Of a DNA stretch of 64,000 bases, positions 16,911 through 29,240 are shown in pieces. Origin of the DNA: Ostrinia nubilalis (taxonomy: Eukaryota; Arthropoda; Insecta; Lepidoptera; Crambidae); NCBI RefSeq assembly GCF_963855985.1, contig NC_087110.1, positions 11,275,001 through 11,339,000 on the forward strand. Reading direction: 5' to 3'. Each line of letters opens with the position of its first letter. The first letter of the stretch is position 1. The notes below the pieces were generated by a model. The model saw nothing but the letters and a program-made list of their open reading frames with translations, had not been told where the DNA came from and ran no database searches. A program made the translations under genes and the position numbers.

Positions 16911-17699
16911 GGCTGATGAAGGTGATGAGTTCATTCAGCCGCTTCTTAGTGCCAGATATGTTGACGATAAGTGGTGGTAGATCATATTATAATAGGAGCG
17001 TGTTAAAGTAAACTGAGTGCCTATGAAGAATTTAAAATTTAATTAGGATCGATGCCCAAATTGATTCAAACTCAAGCCTAGCCTAGCAATACTTCTTTTT
17101 TAAAGCCAGCAGCTGTATCTTTTTTTTTTTTTAAGAAGTTAACCCCTCGAAATCTAAGCTAAATATTCTAGTTACAAGTGGGTTCACCACAATAGTTCAG
17201 CAGAGGTGAGGTTCAAACCAGGGTTCCTCAGATTTCATGTCAGCCATTTTGACACTTTCACAGTTCACCAGTCGCTATTGTCGCTTCTGTAAAGCATTGT
17301 ACTAATGATAGTACAATCAACAACACTATCAGGCATTTTATGTACTTCCAATAGGACAGGAGCTATTTTTTTACATTTTACCCTGATGTGATACTAATAA
17401 TATGCTTCTGAACCTTATTATTTTATTCCCATGGCTTTGATATCTTAAGTCGCGGCTTTCATTGTGTGAAATGAAACGAATATTTTCATGGGATATTTAT
17501 GGAGCACTCCTCTTATTACTGAGCATCCAAATGGAATATTCAGAGGCTGGCGTATGCTGTAAGTTTGAGGGATTGGCAGCTGTCACCTGTCTTAGCTAAA
17601 ATTGGGTTAGCAATGTTTATAATATCATTTAATTTTCCTTTTTACCTGTAAGTACTTTAAGTTATTCTGTCCTAGCATTTTTATTTAATATCGTTCGTT

Positions 17700-17850
17700 T
17701 CAGCCAAATGTATAGTACGCGTCCTGGACAAAGGCCAGGCCTTGTGGGAGCCCAAAGATTTCCACAATTGTCCTGCACTGTCTGCACCCAGCAAACTTCA
17801 CCAAATCGTCGGTCCACCTAGTGGGAGGCCTGCCCATAGCCACTTAAGTC
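17700..17850 (-). mobile_element. Antisense LINE 3' remnant
   Basis: Begins TTTCAGCCAAATG, the complement of the stop region of the RTE-like ORF, and runs to CGTCGGTCCACC...GTGGGAGGCC, complement of the PPTRWTDDL-coding region. Decayed. Confidence 0.6.
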
Positions 17851-17868
17851 ACGAATATCAGTGGACTG

Positions 17869-18035
17869 AGTGTGAGTTTACATCAAACGCGCTCACTAGT
17901 GAGCGCGTTTAAAAAATGTATAGAAGTTTTAGTTTTTTGAACGTTTCCCGCTAGGGGCGCTGTACAATCCGTCATACATTTAATGTCACTTTTTGTCGCG
18001 CTCACTAGTGAGCGCGTTTGATGTTAACTCACACT
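17869..18035. repeat. MITE, TTTACRTYA family, copy 1
   Basis: The ends AGTGTGAGTTTACATCAAAC and GTTTGATGTTAACTCACACT are inverted, and each arm also contains the self-complementary GCGCTCACTAGTGAGCGC. The interior shares the CCCGCTAGGGGCGCTGTACA word with the copy at 44.5 kb. Confidence 0.75.
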
Positions 18036-18044
18036 AGGCCCTCA

Positions 18045-18170
18045 GGCCTCCTCAATCTGTCTAGCCAGCGTGGGGCGTGTAGACAAAATCCTCCATTTTC
18101 CTCTGATAAATTAGAGAGGGTCACGCACCTGCAGTGACTAAATTACTTATATGATGACGATTTAGCCAAG
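18045..18170 (+). repeat. LINE-derived tail fragment
   Basis: Contains TCTAGCCAGCGTGGGGCGTG and AATCCTCCATTTTCCTCTGA, the same fragment as at 16.4, 44.05, 55.0 and 59.2/59.46 kb, ending near ATGATGACGAT. Confidence 0.55.
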
Positions 18171-18639
18171 CCCTACCATTTCAGTTCAAAAGAAAAAACA
18201 ATTATTTATCTTTCTTATAGCCTTGTCCCTTAAGAGCTATCTTCCTAAATAACCTATTTACTTCTTTTCATCCTCATCTCTTTTATATCACAAATGAAGG
18301 TACTTAGGGTACATAAAGACGGCAGCTCAAGCACTACACTATGTACCCTAAATAGTTGTAATACGTACCAGTTTCCAACAAAAATATACAGTCTGATGTC
18401 TATTATTCTATTCCTATACTATACAGTTCATGTTCGCGTGATAGGGAACAATTAACACAGCTGGAATACGTTTCACTGACGGAGCAAGAAATGGTGGTTT
18501 AAGTAAATGCTAGTTTATTATTTACGCACTGGGGAATATAAATGTAGTATTGTTATGTTCTACACTAAAATATACACTTATGTTGTCATTTGTGATCGCC
18601 AGTGTACGTACATTGAATGAAGTCATTAAAGAATATCTG
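18171..18639. other. No feature recognised
   Basis: AT-rich DNA with no supported ORF, except a short inverted word pair GGTACTTAGGGTACATA/TATGTACCC near 18.30-18.35 kb. Confidence 0.4.
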
Positions 18640-18770
18640 CCACATCATCATTATCATCACAGCCCAATGATTTCCATGTTGCCCGGTTGGTAGCTGCCTG
18701 CGTCCAGCGCCTTCCTGTTACCTTTATGATGTCGTCGGTCGTCTGTCACATACTTGGCCACACGTTGTTA
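18640..18770 (-). mobile_element. Antisense LINE 3' end, (CAT)n start
   Basis: CATCATCATTATCATCAC then AGCCCAATGATTTCCATGTT and GCGCCTTCCTGTTACCTTTA: the complement of the 3' end of the RTE-like reverse transcriptase ORF with its GAT-repeat tail. Confidence 0.65.
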
Positions 18771-19214
18771 GAAAATCAGAGCTTCCTCAGAGACTCTTTA
18801 GGTAGGAGTGGATGAATCATTATTATCATCATCATTATTAGCTATAATGACAGTCCACAGCTGGACGTAGCTGCTATCTTTCCCGAACACGATTTCCGTG
18901 CTTTTAAGCGATTTTGTGAAAAATATTATTGGCAAGTAGCTAATTGCTCTTTGCTAATTGATATTTTGTCCGTGGTGCATATCTTTTCTTAATGGTTATT
19001 AAATCTTTGTTGTCACCTGTCATCCGCTTTGCAATGGAGGGAAGTCGAACCTTAACTTCGAACTCCTCCTATGTTCTTCTGATTAATTTCGTTGCGGGTC
19101 CAATGACAGTTTAACTTACCCCCGGTGCAAACTTGACCTTCACTGGTTAGGTTTTTATTGGTGGTTAAGCTGTAGATCCTGGCTACACAGGAGTTGCAGC
19201 AGTTGGAACGAGAG

Positions 19215-19360
19215 GTGGGAATAGTCCCGTTGCTGTCTTTCCCGAATACATAATCCAGGCCTCTTCAAGGCAAGAGTGAAGGCAAGAGGCAGATAATATG
19301 TACCATCCAAGACTTAATATCAGGTGTGATTGCCGTCAAATACTTACCTGCTTTGTTCTG
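19215..19360 (+). mobile_element. LINE 3' fragment, NSLPAAV family
   Basis: GTTGCTGTCTTTCCCGAATA then CTTCAAGGCAAGAGTGAA and GTGCGATTGCCGTCAAATAC-like words, sense orientation; same family as 15.94-16.11 kb. Confidence 0.55.
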
Positions 19361-21030
19361 CATACAACAAGGAATGCCACAAAAGAGCGATCTCCAACTT
19401 TTTCAGTCGTGGTCAGCTATGTTCTTGAGGGCGTCTTCTTACGTTACTTTTTGTGCTTTTGCTGAGACGTTGTTTCTCATTCATACACCATGACTGTATC
19501 AAAGTTCATCTTTTTTTTATCATGATGGCACTCCATTATACTTGTAACAAATAATTAGAATTACTAACTACGTGGTTTCCATTAGTGGGAGACAGAAAAG
19601 CAAATGGTACCAAAACTGATTGTAAAAACAGTAGTCACAAACCGATCCGCGTTTTAATTGAATGAATATTTCAACGATAGATTACAGAAGTTCCGATCAG
19701 ATAGCTCATCGTAAAAATTGATAAAATAATGCATAAAACCAGTAATAAAACGAACCTCTAGAGAGGTTCTCGTTCTCGAGAACGAGATAGCACTAAAACT
19801 TTCAATTTCAAATTCATTATACAGGCATATACATTTGGACGTAAAACTTTCGTCGCAAACTTGAGACGTTATCTTTAATGGTTTAAGATTGAATTTAGTT
19901 AAATTTTATTAAAAATCAAAGTCGGATAGTCTGCTAAAAATTCAAATAGTTTTCATGTTATCGCGTTTTCTGAGATAATAAATATTATTGTTAATTAAGT
20001 GTGACCGTTAATATTCTCTAATGGGTTTATAAACATTCGGATGCTCCGGCCTTGTTTATATTTTATTGCTCCTTTAGATTGCCTGATTCCACGGTTTTTA
20101 CTAAATTTCACGCTCAATATCTACATAAATATCTTTTTCTGATTATCTTATGATAATATCCCATTTAAAATATTAATATTCATCTATGTACCTACTTTCA
20201 GTAGAGATTTTAAAGAGCATTACTTAATTTAAGAATACAAATCTATTTTTTTATGAACGTGTATATTTTTTACTACGAGTACCTAATATAGGTATTCTGT
20301 AGTTGATTTTGCTAAGATTTTGAACTTGTTCGTTTCATTGTCGTTGTTTGTTTTTTCACCCCATAAACAAAATTATTAAGAGTATCCTTTTATCAAAACT
20401 ACTAAAAATTGATTCTGCGATAATATGCGTGAGAAAGTGACAAATTAGCAGTGAATTTGTTTTTATCTATAGGTAACAAAAATAACCAATAGGATTTTAT
20501 AATTTCAAATTAAATAATCTTCAGACGTCTTAAACAACTTTTCTAAGTCTCACGAAGTTATTTTAATTGACAATAAAGTAACTGGGTATTTCTCATCGCC
20601 ACGGTTCTCATCGTCACCTTCGTGGCGAATTTTATTTCTAACTTGTTTCAACTTTTTGTAAACAAAAATTGTAGCGCTTGATGTGAAGATTGTATTCTCA
20701 GTAAATCAGTCAAATAGTGAGTCTCGTTTGGAAGATTTAACGTTTTGAATTTTTTGATGCCACGAAAGTGATTCTGTACTTCACAGCAATATTTTTTTCA
20801 AACTTTACTACTGTAAATGACTCTTAAGTGTTTATAAAACATATATTTTGTCTTATTTTCATAGATAAATAGCAATAACAAAATATAAATAGGTACCTAC
20901 TTAAATACAAGATAAAATTTTACCGATTAGGTCACCTACTAAGTTACAAGATTCTACGCAATTGCTTTTAAGGGTGACACTGGTGGCATTCTGAAATGCT
21001 AAAGAAGCAAAAAACGGATTACCAGTACCT
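19361..21030. other. No gene recognised; one perfect 20-bp palindrome
   Basis: AT-rich, no supported ORF. At 19,768-19,787 there is a perfect palindrome TCTCGTTCTCGAGAACGAGA. Otherwise no repeat was recognised by eye. Confidence 0.45.
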
Positions 21031-21145
21031 AGAGATGGGTAGTGGGTAAAACCCCATTTCACCCGATTGGGTTAAAACTGGGTGATTTGGGTAAAAACCC
21101 GGTTTTTACCCATTATCACCCATTCTGGTGGGTGAAAACAAAAAT
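21031..21145. repeat. GGGT/ACCC-rich repeat, possible hAT-like end
   Basis: Repeated GGGTAAAACCC and ACCC/GGGT words in alternate orientation, starting with TAGAGATGGGTAGTGGGT. The motif density is unusual for the surrounding AT-rich DNA. It resembles one end of a hAT-type element, but only one end was found. Confidence 0.4.
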
Positions 21146-21543
21146 AGCGTTTTTTTAAAGTGAGAAGTGGTATTTGTTGCTAAGGGGGCGTTCTAGTGTT
21201 ACGTAATGCAATCTGGGGGGAGAGGAGGTCTTGAAAAACGTTACAATGCGTTACAGTGGCGAAAGGGCGGTTTGATTTCAAGTTTTTAAGCAGAAGTACT
21301 TTGTAGTTGGTGTTGTTATTTGTAACTTTTTACCGTAATGTCATCAAAGAGAGAGTTTGGCATCTTTGGCATCCAAACCCTTCATGTCCTTGCCATGATC
21401 ACAAATTATTGTGTTCCTACTAAATTTCTTCTAAATCGGTTCAACGATTCTTGAAATAACACCATTTTATAAAATAATTGGTCACATCATCATAACGTGA
21501 TCAATTTCACGATTTGGCCACGATATAAATGCATATTACTGTT

Positions 21544-22283
21544 AAAGAAGAACGGTCATCTGTGACCCAGACCCGACAGAAACGAGACATACCTCAGTTT
21601 TTTTGTCATGTCTTAATTAGTTAAATTATATATTTTTTATATTCGAAATCTATGTATAACACCAAAATATTAACCTTTGTTTTTGTTCAGGCGTCATACA
21701 AAAACTAATACAAAATGCCTATTTATCACCAAAATTGGTAAATGTATGTACCTAAATAGCTGCTATGGAATGTATCTAGGTGACTTGGAGATACAGCCGG
21801 ATTATACAGGGTGGAAACGAGAAGTTACAAAATCCAAAAATTCAATGTTACCAGCTTCCATAATCTGTAACCTATTATTGGTGCCGATTGAAAGAGCTCA
21901 TGAAGCACTTTCAGAATCAGTAACTAGTTTTTCGATATCTTGTATAGTTTAGAAATAATCGAGTGAGATCACTTATCGTTCCATATGTATAACCACCCTG
22001 TATAATCCGGCTGTATCTCCAGGTCACCTAGATACATTCCATAGCAGCTGTAATAGACATTTAGGTACATACATTTACCAATTTTGGTGATAAATAGGCA
22101 TTTTGTATTAGTTTTTGTATAACGCCTGAACAAAAACAAAGGGTAATATTTTGGTGTTATACATAGATTTCGAATATAAAAAATATATAATTTAACTAAT
22201 TAAGACATGACAAAAAAACTGAGGTATGTCTCGTTTCTGTCGGGTCTGGGTTTTTTTTGTATGGGGCGTGACCGTTCTTCTTT
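21544..22283. repeat. 740-bp foldback element with about 270-bp arms
   Basis: The arms 21,544-21,814 and 21,993-22,283 are near-identical reverse complements. Outer ends are AAAGAAGAACGGTCA and its complement; inner ends are CAGGGTGG and its complement. The right arm has a short insertion near its outer end (TTTTTTTTGTATGGGGC) and a few substitutions. The loop of about 178 bp is unrelated to the arms and does not encode anything recognisable. Open frames across this element are by-products of the arms. Confidence 0.92.
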
Positions 22284-23380
22284 GACTTATTACTTATTAA
22301 CCAATAAACTTAAATGAGAAAAATTCAATAAAAATAAAGAAAAGATACCAATTGAAATAATTATAAAATTATTTGTTTTCACCCAAACAAGTCTAACATG
22401 TTGAGTTTTCAATGGCAAAGTTTCAATTAAATTGTTTAAATTTTAGAGGTAGAAAATATTGTTCAAGCAAGCGACGGTATGTCTATGGACAATCACAAAA
22501 AGCTACGTATTTTTTTTACGGAGCGACGATCGACCTATCTCACCTCCCCAATGGTCGAAGCGTTACTGACGTTAACCGAATAGAACACTGTGATTGGTTC
22601 CTGGTGTTCGGTTTAACGGCAATCTTGTATTATTACTCAAAATTTTAGGTACCTAAAATCGTGTGACCAACGTATTTCGCTTTCTCAATTCAAAATAATT
22701 ATAAGAAGATATTTTTTTGACTATTGTGTGGAAAGTATATTTAATTACGATGATTTTAGTATATGCTACACACAAATTGAATGAAAATTGTGAATGCAGT
22801 AACCAAATGTTTCATTGCAACCGAAGGTGTGACACGATGAGAACGCGAAAAATGACCCCGTTTTTTATCGTTTCATGTGATTTTTTCGTATTATTTTTGC
22901 TTCTATTACGATAAAATTTATTTTGTATGTAGCTAAATAGATATTTTATCACCTGATTTCAAAGGTATTGTTCTAACTTATACCGTTTATGAACTATTAT
23001 TGTGTGACCATCAAATTTGAGTGTAAATGAGAAGTACCCAACTAAGTTTTATCTTAATTGACAATATTAAAGTACATAAGTCTTATTCTAAAAGACAACG
23101 AATAAATTGTAATTCTTAGCAACAATGTAATAAAATTAATTAGATCTTCAATGCGAGTACTTGGAAATATTATTATCATAATAAGATTAGATACAAATTT
23201 ATTCACTAGATAATTAAATGTAGATTGATTTCTTAGTATTCGGAGTTTGTGTTTAAGTAAATTAGTTTCTGTTGTTTAATTGCTAAGTACATAATATCTA
23301 ATGCTGCTAGAGAATAATAATGTTGCTACTCCGATACTAAAAGGTACGGTAGGTACATACATCTTCGACGTTTCATTATG
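22284..23380. other. No gene recognised
   Basis: AT-rich DNA. Short open frames at 22.4-22.65 and 22.7-22.9 kb lack family motifs, and I see no conserved splice pattern around them. Confidence 0.4.
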
Positions 23381-23389
23381 AACGAAGTT

Positions 23390-23645
23390 TTCATTAAATT
23401 CTTCGTTCGTAAAACTTCGTTTCAGCCAAATGATGTCCACTGCTGGACAAAGGCCTCCCCCAAGGATTTCGGGCCGGAAGACGTAGTGTGGGCAGGCCTT
23501 CTAGGTACTAGGTGGACAAACGATCTGGTGGAGGTCGCAGGAGGTGCCTGGATGCGGGCGGCGCAGGACCGGTCTTTGTGGAAATCCTTGGGGGAGGCCT
23601 TTGTCCAGCAGTGGACGTCTTTCGGCTGAAACGAAAGAACGAACG
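23390..23645. mobile_element. Two LINE 3' ends joined head to head
   Basis: The left part is the complement of the LINE 3' end (CGTTCGTAAAACTTCGTTTC, then CAGCCAAATGATGTCCACTG) and the right part is the same end in sense (GGCCGGAAGACGTAGTG ... CAGTGGACGTCTTTCGGCTG, then an AACGAACG tail). The sense part encodes RWTNDLVEVAGGAWMRAAQ and GEAFVQQWTSFG, the C-terminus of an RTE-like reverse transcriptase. The joint lies at about GGATTTCGGGCC, and the two ends form a palindrome of about 60-bp arms. Confidence 0.8.
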
Positions 23646-23654
23646 GGATTTATA

Positions 23655-23985
23655 GACAACTAGCTTTTGCCCGCGGCTTCACCCACATGAAATTTAGTAT
23701 ATCACAGATCGTCATAAATTATAGCCTATATGTTATTCTAGGTTATCCCAACTAATATTATAAATGCGAAAGTAACTCTGTCTGTCTGTCTGTCTGTTAC
23801 GCTTTCCCGCTTAAACCTCGCAACCGATTTTGATGAAATTTGGCATAGAGATAGTTTGAGTCCCGGGAAAGAACATAGGATAGTTTTTATCCCGGTTTTT
23901 GAAACAGGGACGCGCGCGATAAAGTTTTTCTGTGACAGACAAAATTTCACGCGGGCGAAGCCGCGGGCGGAAAGCTAGTAAACAA
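23655..23985 (+). mobile_element. Tandem LINE 3' tails (CTAGCTTTTGCCCGCGGCTT and TCTGTCTG types)
   Basis: Two 3'-tail sequences in a row: first CTAGCTTTTGCCCGCGGCTT...ATGTTATTCT, then ATTATAAATGCGAAAGTAAC...(TCTG)n...CGGGCGGAAAGCTAGTA. The second recurs at 38.0 and 58.15 kb, and both are very common lepidopteran repeats in my memory (probable RTE-type tails). Confidence 0.7.
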
Positions 23986-24495
23986 TAATACTGTAAAGTT
24001 TCACCAAAATCCGTTCAGTAGTTTTTGCGTGAAATAGTAACAAACATCCAGACATCCAAACTTTCGCATTTATAATATTAAGTAGGAAGTAGGTATATCT
24101 ATTACCATAAGCAATCTGGCAACACAAAAGCAAACGCCAAAGAAAGCCCAACCTTGTTTTACACCCAGTGCTGCCAGCGCAAAAAAGCACCATCGAGGTA
24201 GAAAATAATTTCACACACAGCATTTCATCTAAAAGAGGTCCTACACAGCTTCATTAATTCAGGCCAAAAATAAAGGCTCAAAGTGAACTTGCAATATGAC
24301 ACTGGGGATGAATTTTAAGCGCGTATATAAAATATTAACCCTTCATCCCTAGGGCACGGTGGGGTTTCCAAGGAACCTAATATAAAATTGTGGACAGATT
24401 TTTTTGTTAGATTTTTTTACTTGTAGGGAACAAAGCCCGCGTTTGACCGTCTCTCACCAGATGGATAGTAAAGAAAAGTAAGGATGAATCATCTT

Positions 24496-24644
24496 ACGCC
24501 CGTATTCACAAACATTACTATGAGATCTCACAGTGCGCGTGGACGCACAGGGTCAGACATGAACCAATCACTGAGCTCTATCAACGTTGTGCATTCGATT
24601 TGCTGCTTCACTTAGGCAAGCATCGTTTGTGAATACGCGTGTTA
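24496..24644. repeat. MITE, CGCCCGTATT family, full copy 1
   Basis: Ends TTACGCCCGTATTCACAAAC and GTTTGTGAATACGCG...TTAA are inverted. The interior has GAGATCTCACAGTGCGCGTG and GTGCATTCGATTTGCTGC, shared in opposite orientation with the 48.65-kb copy. Confidence 0.8.
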
Positions 24645-24649
24645 AACCT

Positions 24650-25565
24650 TTTGATATTATCGTGGTATAGCCTGACCAGGAACATAAAAACCCTGGCATA
24701 GAGGCGCGTCAATTGCATTTGATAGTGCAACACTGAGTACAGTCGTACTGTGTTAAATTAATAGGCTAAATTTATGTATCAGGATTCAGGATTACGGGCT
24801 AATTTGATATTTTCATAAATTAACGAAAAAATATGATTAAAGGTAACCTGGTTTAAATAAATTAAATGAAACCATCAATCGAGCTAGTAGGATTTATTTT
24901 ATTATTCATCAATAATCAAATTCAGAACTTGAATATTCAACTGCAATGTCTGCTCATGAACGCTTCAAACTCGGTACTTCTTTCCCAATTCTATAAAATT
25001 CAAAACTTAGAAAGTGACAAAAAACTTTAAAATAGGTAGTTGAAACAGATTTCAGCTAATTTTCATAGTGGACTGTACTATACGATAAACATGTCAGTCA
25101 ATTTGACAACCTTTGTCGGAAACATTATTCAATGAAAATATTGTCCGAATCCTTAGTATTTCTCTTCGACAAATACATTAACACATTGTGAACCACTTTT
25201 CTTTCACGACTATAAAAATATTTTAGCAATTTAATTCACAAAATCAATTGCACACATTTCAAATTTACACTTTGACAACAATAGACTGACATGCAAGGTG
25301 ACATGTCAATGAAGTTTTCAGTTATTGTTGCCATTAAAAGAAATTGGTACCATTAGTTTTCCGCAACATGGCGATATTTTATGAGTTTGTTTTGTATTGC
25401 AAGACTATTCACTTTTATCTTTTGCAGTTCGTATGCTAAAACTAGCAAATTGTTTTAATCATCATTTGAATCAGCCGCCATAATAAAACGCCATTAGAAG
25501 ACTGACATAACTTAATCAGATTGACAAGATTATTCAAAGTTTATTTTTCAGACAAACATGTTAGT
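24650..25565. other. No gene recognised
   Basis: AT-rich, no supported ORF. No repeat pair seen. Confidence 0.4.
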
Positions 25566-25569
25566 TAAT

Positions 25570-25690
25570 TTATGCTGTCTTTTCCGAAGAATACAATCCG
25601 GGCCTTTTCAAGGCGAGAGTGAATAGACACTCATCCAAGACTGCTCCCACTCAACATCAGGTGCGATTGTGGTCAAATACCTGCCTCGAT
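25570..25690 (+). mobile_element. LINE 3' fragment, NSLPAAV family
   Basis: TGCTGTCTTTTCCGAAGAAT, CAATCCGGGCCTTTTCAAGG and GTGCGATTGTGGTCAAATAC words in sense order, matching 15.94-16.11 kb. Confidence 0.6.
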
Positions 25691-26193
25691 CTTATGTTCG
25701 AAGTTTATTGTGCCACCACACACACGATTGTAGTCGTGATGATAGATGTCTACTAGTGTTCCCAGGATATCATGCATTTTTAAAGGTCTTTGCCATGTCC
25801 AATTTCTTTTTAAACGGCTGGTCACCCTCACCGTTCCAGGTTAGCCGGAGATAAGAGTTTTATTCGACATCCACGAAGAGTTGGCCGAAAGATTCCAGAT
25901 GAAAACGAATTCTGATCGAATTGATTGTGGAATTATTCCATTTGAAACTTGAGAGGTTTTCAAGATTAAGTTTAGCTGTAAAATAGTTTAGGTTTCGGCT
26001 TTTTCTCGTATTTCGCTGTTAAGTCTTTAAAGTCTGTTTTCAGTTGATTTTTTCATTTTATTCTTGTGTAGAATTTGAAATAGTCTTGGGGTTTAAGCTT
26101 AAGACTTAAAAATTTAGTTTTGTTTTTAACTGGAATAGCCATTTAGTCGTATACGTATTAATTTACTTAGTTTCCGTAATTTTTTCACCAATT

Positions 26194-26325
26194 ATGCGTT
26201 GCGGCGGCGGTGCGACGCCGGAGCGGTGTCGCTGCGTCGTCTTACATAGAAATATCTGTGGCGGGCACACAAGCGCCGCGCCATGCTATACGGCGAAATC
26301 ATTGCGGTGCGGCGCCGCAACGCAT
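26194..26325. repeat. GC-rich MITE-like element
   Basis: The ends ATGCGTTGCGGCG and CGCCGCAACGCAT are exact 13-bp inverted repeats. The 132-bp body is far more GC-rich than its flanks. Confidence 0.6.
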
Positions 26326-26920
26326 CGTGTGCTTTGGCTTTAATTAATTTTTTCATGACAGAAAGTCGTATCCTTCAAGAAATAATTATCTTGCTCGCAA
26401 TAATAATGCCTCCAGTGGAATTCGGACCGGCAACTACAGGTGAAGTTTTTTAACTCATGTGTCTTTTCCTTTTTCTGCTGCAAATTTTGTTTGATATGAA
26501 CGAAAAATATATTTCATTTGTTCGCAACTTATTAGCCGTTTAGGTACTCGTTACTTTATTTTACTACTTCACCTTTATACGTTTGCTTAATATTTCCCAT
26601 TTTCCTATCGCCTTCAGCCATTCCAAAGAACAAAGGTAAGGTAAGAATTACTTAAGGCTTGGTATTTCTGCTAAAGTAGGTATTTCGCGCTGTCAAAATC
26701 TGCGCGCGCAATACTTCGCCGAAGACAGCGCGCCAAAGAGCTCTCGCGGCTACACAGTATAGAAATACGCAGTTTAGAAATACGCAGTTGGTTAGGTTAG
26801 GTTGACTTCCTTCCGTTCAAGCGTCACACTCATAGCACTTTCTAATACAAATCATATCCAAGTGATACAAATTAAAACAACTTTCAAAATTTTTGGGAAT
26901 ATATTTTAGAATCGAATAAA

Positions 26921-27963
26921 GGATGATGGGCACAAATGTATGGAAAGTGGTACCCGCTCCAATAGCCATAACCAATATATATTTCAAAAGGCCTTTAGAT
27001 GTAGGAAAATATCTGCTATGGGGCCAGTTCTAATTCACGTTTTGAAAGCAGTAATTCCACTAAGTATTATAAGAAAGTATAACACAATCATCCATGTATA
27101 CGAGTATGTACTATGACTACAATCTATTAATATAACTAAAAGAAGCATTGAAAAAGAAAGGATTATACCTACGACGAACTACCCAAGCTATTAGCCCTTG
27201 ATTTTCTTTCATCATCATCATCATGATCATTTTAGCCATAGCACATCCAGTTGAACATAGGCCTCCCCCAATGATTTCCACAATGGCCGGTTGGTTGCAG
27301 CCTGCATCCAGCGTATTCCCTTTACCTTTAAGGAGTCGTCGGTCCATCTTGTGGGTGGACTTATTGGGTCTTGTGGGTTTATTCACTTTAGCAACCCATA
27401 ATAAAATCCTTAAGAAGTAATAAAATTCTAACCTCTTTATTAATAAAATTAAGTTACACCCTAATTGAACTCTGGCTTAAATTGTCATTTGGTATGGAAA
27501 TGACATTTTAATCCATGGTTCATCCTAGGTATAACTTTTTATTAATAAGGGGTAGTACTTCTTCAAATAAAAATATTTATTTCACAATTATCCCTTTAAA
27601 TAATTATAGAGTTAAGGAAGGATGCTGGAGCAGTAAACCCTTCATGCCTCGCATAACCTAAGTACCATACGATGGACACGTGTGATACTTCGACTACACA
27701 AAAAGTATGTTTATCTTCGAACGCAACCAGATCTGAGGCTGGTGACCATAGTAAATGTTGTTCGTCTTGGTAATACCTTTCGAATGACACTACAAACATA
27801 ACTATTGGAGCCGGGTACTATTCTGCAAAAAAGTATGTTTATCTTCGAACACAACCAGATCTGAGGCTGGTGGTCATAGTAAAAGTTGTTCGTCTTGGTA
27901 AGACCTTTCAAATGACACTAGAAGCATATCTATTGGAGCCGGGTACCATTTTGCCCATTGTCC
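26921..27963. mobile_element. Spy-like non-autonomous DNA transposon, copy 1
   Basis: 1043 bp with imperfect inverted ends: GGATGATGGGCACAAATG...GGTACCCGCTCCAATAG on the left and, on the complement of the right, GGACAATGGGCAAAATGGTA...CCCGGCTCCAATAG. The flanks are AATAAA and TTTAGAA; the empty site in copy 2 of the TTAA element (about 31,254) reads AATAAA-TATAGAA, so there is no target duplication. The interior holds an antisense LINE 3' end (27,208-27,420), a nested inverted repeat at about 27,437-27,550, and a twofold tandem repeat of about 127 bp (27,706-27,955). Confidence 0.75.
27208..27375 (-). mobile_element. Antisense LINE 3' end inside the Spy-like element
   Basis: Begins CATCATCATCATGATCATTT and continues through GGCCTCCCCCAATGATTTCC and CGTCGGTCCATCTTGTGGGT. 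Also present at the same place in copy 2 (34,448-34,600), so it entered before the two copies separated. Confidence 0.7.
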
Positions 27964-29240
27964 TTTAGAATATAACTGCCAAAGTTAACACGGTTCAAAG
28001 AGGCGTGGCGTCACCCGACCTTCCGGAAGTTCCGCGCCGGCTAAAAGAATTTCAAGATTACGTCACCCGACCTATCGGTAGATCCTCGGGAGCTTGAACG
28101 ATTGGAAAAACATTTTATGATCAGTTACTCGTAGTAGCGATTATTTAGAGCTTGGATAATAAATTATAGTTGTTGCAATTCACGAAACTTTGCATGAGGT
28201 TAATTACATTAATCAGTACACGCATCAATTTTGTTCAGTCTTTTTGTTTATTAATAAATAAAAATATCATACTAAAATTGCATACATATTTGTTTGTATT
28301 GGTCTGGGTGTTTTCTTTCCATAATTTATGTATAACGTATGTACGGGGCTCTGTATCAAAAATCACTATGAGCAATGAGCATCACACACGGTTACCTGGA
28401 GTGCATTACCGCAGCAAATTTTTTATAAATGTTGTGCTTTAGAGAGTCGAGAGTATAGCAGATAATTAGTCCATCGTGAGCAGAAATTTGTCCACTAATA
28501 GCAAAATTCGTTCAAATTATAGTTTTAAAGTTATTAGGAAAAAACAGATTTTGCTGGGGTAACGTTTCAAACATTACCCTGGCAAATTTTTTTTTTTAAA
28601 GTCGTTCTATCCCAGAACCAAATACATGGATAGATAGCTCTTGTTGCGTAGTAATTTGTCCACGAATAGCAAAATTTGTTCGTGTTCCGGTTCTCAAGTT
28701 ATTTAGAATTTTGCTGGGGTGATGTTTTGTGATGTCCCAGATCTCGTAAATAGCTCAACGCAGAAGTTTGAAAACAATACCAATGATAGACCTTGATATG
28801 TCTAAATTAGTTCAAACATTAGTCATTGATTTGAATGATAAACACCAGTGTAATTAAAAGATTTCGAAATTCAGATAAAACGGATTTGTGAGTAAACCAG
28901 TACTCTTACAATCGAATAAAAAGGTGTAGCATGTACCCTTGGTACACCTTTATAACCACAGTAAATATAAATGATGTGGCTTTGCGCAAAAGAGAGATTT
29001 CAAGAAATCTAATTTATTTTAACAGTCTTACTTTCGTGGCCGAATACGCGATTCCCTTATAACAAGGGAACATGGCATACAATGAACAAATTAAAATGTT
29101 CCTTGAATAAGCTATCCTGTTAATTTCAGCTTTATATTACGACTTATAATAAAGTTATCGAACTGCAAAAAAATATCAGGAATTCTTCTATAAGCCGACC
29201 AAATTATAAAGGTTACAAAAAAGCGACCGTTCCATACATC

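Noticed and set aside
21677..21952. 91-codon frame as a gene
   Set aside because: It runs through one arm and the loop of the 740-bp foldback.
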